A stretch of DNA of 64,000 nucleotides from Candidatus Poribacteria bacterium (GTDB lineage: Bacteria > Poribacteria > WGA-4E > WGA-3G), in NCBI GenBank assembly GCA_022819945.1, contig JAJEGI010000015.1:75807-139806 (forward strand). The letters are read 5' to 3'. Shown one piece after another: positions 63,194 to 64,000 of this stretch (position 1 is the first letter of the stretch; each line of letters begins with the position of its first letter). The notes beneath the pieces are model-generated. The model was not told the DNA's origin. It saw only the letters and a program-made list of their open reading frames with translations, and did no database searches. The translations under genes and the position numbers were made by a program.

Positions 63194-63341
63194 CAGGACG
63201 ATTTAGTTTTCGGTTTTGGCTTTGGTTTTCGTTTAAGGGTGTTAACGTTTTTTTTTTCGCAAAATCGCGAGCGCAGCTCGCTCCTACGGAGGAAGACATA
63301 TCCATGTCTACAAAGTGAATATGTAAAACTAAATACCCCTG
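63194..63341. mobile_element. Non-autonomous inverted-repeat element (MITE), copy 3
   Basis: Terminal inverted repeats CAGGACGATTTAGTTTT (63194-63210) and AAAACTAAATACCCCTG (63325-63341). Flanks AACCTACACT and AACCTACGCT are a 10-bp target-site duplication with one mismatch. The interior has the hairpin GCGAGCGCAGCTCGC with a short loop, the shortest of the three copies (148 bp). Confidence 0.75.
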
Positions 63342-63360
63342 AACCTACGCTCTTAAAAAT

Positions 63361-63389
63361 TTGACCCGAGCTTAATTGTGTGCTAAAAT
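63361..63389 (+). promoter_or_regulatory. Sigma70-type promoter of the WD40 gene
   Basis: TTGACC (63361-63366), 17-nt spacer, TAAAAT (63384-63389), about 160 nt before the ATG at 63552. The end of MITE copy 3 is 19 bp upstream of the -35. Confidence 0.65.
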
Positions 63390-63454
63390 CGGAGAATATA
63401 ATTCCCTATTTCGCAAATTACCACTTTATAGTAGATCTCGTAATTATTTGTACA

Positions 63455-63494
63455 CTCGTGGGCGTAGGGACTGGGCAACCCAGTTTCCCCTACG
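63455..63494. repeat. Long hairpin of the GTAGGG ... CCCTAC palindrome family
   Basis: Arms CTCGT / ACGAG enclose GTAGGGACTGGG and CCCAGTTTCCCCTAC. The same palindrome type sits inside tsaD at 20278-20304. It lies in the leader between the promoter and the WD40 start. Confidence 0.6.
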
Positions 63495-63551
63495 AGGGTG
63501 TGAAGTGTAAACATATTTTCCGATTTTACTATAAACAAGGAGCTGGATTGC

Positions 63552-64000
63552 ATGAGAAAGATCTGTTTATTAGTTGCTGTCTGTCTACTAACATCAAATC
63601 TACTGTTATCTAATACTTTCGCGCAAGAACACACACAATGGGATTTACCTAAAGGCGCGAAAGCACGCTTCGGCAAAGGATGGGTCCGTGATATAAAATT
63701 TTCTCCTTTTGGTAGTCAATTAGCTGTTGCGACTACCATTGGGGTCTGGATCTATGATGTCCGCACAGGGAAAGAATTGGCTTTGCTCTCAGGAATTGTT
63801 ATGGGGGGTGCAAACTCGATTTCATATTCCCCAGGCGGTCTAATGCTTGCCTCTGCACATTGGGACCATACAATCAGACTATGGGATCTTAATGCCAATA
63901 CGGATCGCCCAAGAACTACCTTTAGAAATCATACAGGCGAGATTTACACTGTCACGTTCTCACCGGATGGAAGCATGCTTGCTAGTGGGAGTGCTGACAA
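63552..64000 (+). CDS. WD40 beta-propeller protein, N-terminal part (runs off the window)
   Basis: The first 149 codons are in the window with no stop. The N-terminus is a signal peptide (hydrophobic residues 5-22, ending FAQE). Three WD40-type blades begin: VRDIKFSPFGSQLAVATTIG, the second ending IRLWDLNANT, and VTFSPDGSMLASGSAD. AAGGAG lies 10 nt before the ATG. The protein is presumably exported; its partners and function are unknown. Confidence 0.85.
   Translation, partial: MRKICLLVAVCLLTSNLLLSNTFAQEHTQWDLPKGAKARFGKGWVRDIKFSPFGSQLAVATTIGVWIYDVRTGKELALLSGIVMGGANSISYSPGGLMLASAHWDHTIRLWDLNANTDRPRTTFRNHTGEIYTVTFSPDGSMLASGSAD

Overview
The window reads as chromosomal DNA of a Gram-negative-type bacterium. 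Outer-membrane evidence is a dispersed mlaEFD lipid-transport set, two large TonB-dependent receptors and several lipoproteins. Three phytanoyl-CoA dioxygenase-family (PhyH) genes, abundant TPR and WD40 proteins, about mid-range GC and many short palindromic repeats recall Candidatus Poribacteria or a related lineage. That assignment is inference; no rRNA, tRNA or CRISPR array was found.

Layout. 0-4.3 kb: a metal-dependent amidohydrolase, two tandem PhyH oxygenases, a DUF420 membrane protein and a convergent third PhyH gene. 4.4-9 kb: a small defence-like island with a zinc-ribbon plus DpnII/MboI-type nuclease protein, a nuclease-methylase-specificity fusion split by one in-frame TAA, and a small unknown protein. 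9-15.5 kb: XdhC, a dehydrogenase-fold protein with a degenerate active site, a 933-residue unknown, an MT-A70 methylase and a lone NuoI. 15.6-25 kb: guaB, a Gfo/Idh oxidoreductase, tsaC, tsaD, dprA, two discoidin-like lipoproteins and a lipoprotein metallopeptidase.

25-38.3 kb is one long minus-strand housekeeping array: rpsF-ssb-rpsR-rplI-dnaB-mlaE-mlaF-(IscB-like remnant)-mlaD-radA-(875-bp gap)-yacL-ispD-ispF-cysS. It is driven by a clear sigma70-type promoter upstream of rpsF. 38.7-47.5 kb: tandem methyltransferases, an orphan ABC substrate-binding protein and two paralogous TonB receptors. 47.9-52.1 kb: an unknown protein coupled to a 39-residue basic protein, a nitroreductase and a PfkB kinase. 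52.5-58.4 kb: a LeuB-like dehydrogenase, a methyltransferase, ychF, and tyrA-cmk-plsC. 58.8-64 kb: two large TPR proteins and the start of a WD40 protein.

The most notable structure is mobile-repeat biology. Three copies of a non-autonomous element (52216-52447, 58471-58692, 63194-63341) share 17-bp terminal inverted repeats, and each is flanked by a 10-bp target-site duplication (one perfect, two with one mismatch). Each lies 19-29 bp upstream of a promoter -35 box, and a short sequence module has expanded the hairpin loop in two of them. One copy fuses an in-frame N-terminal extension onto a TPR gene. A different palindromic repeat sits in frame inside tsaD, and a degraded IscB-like nuclease gene interrupts the mla operon.
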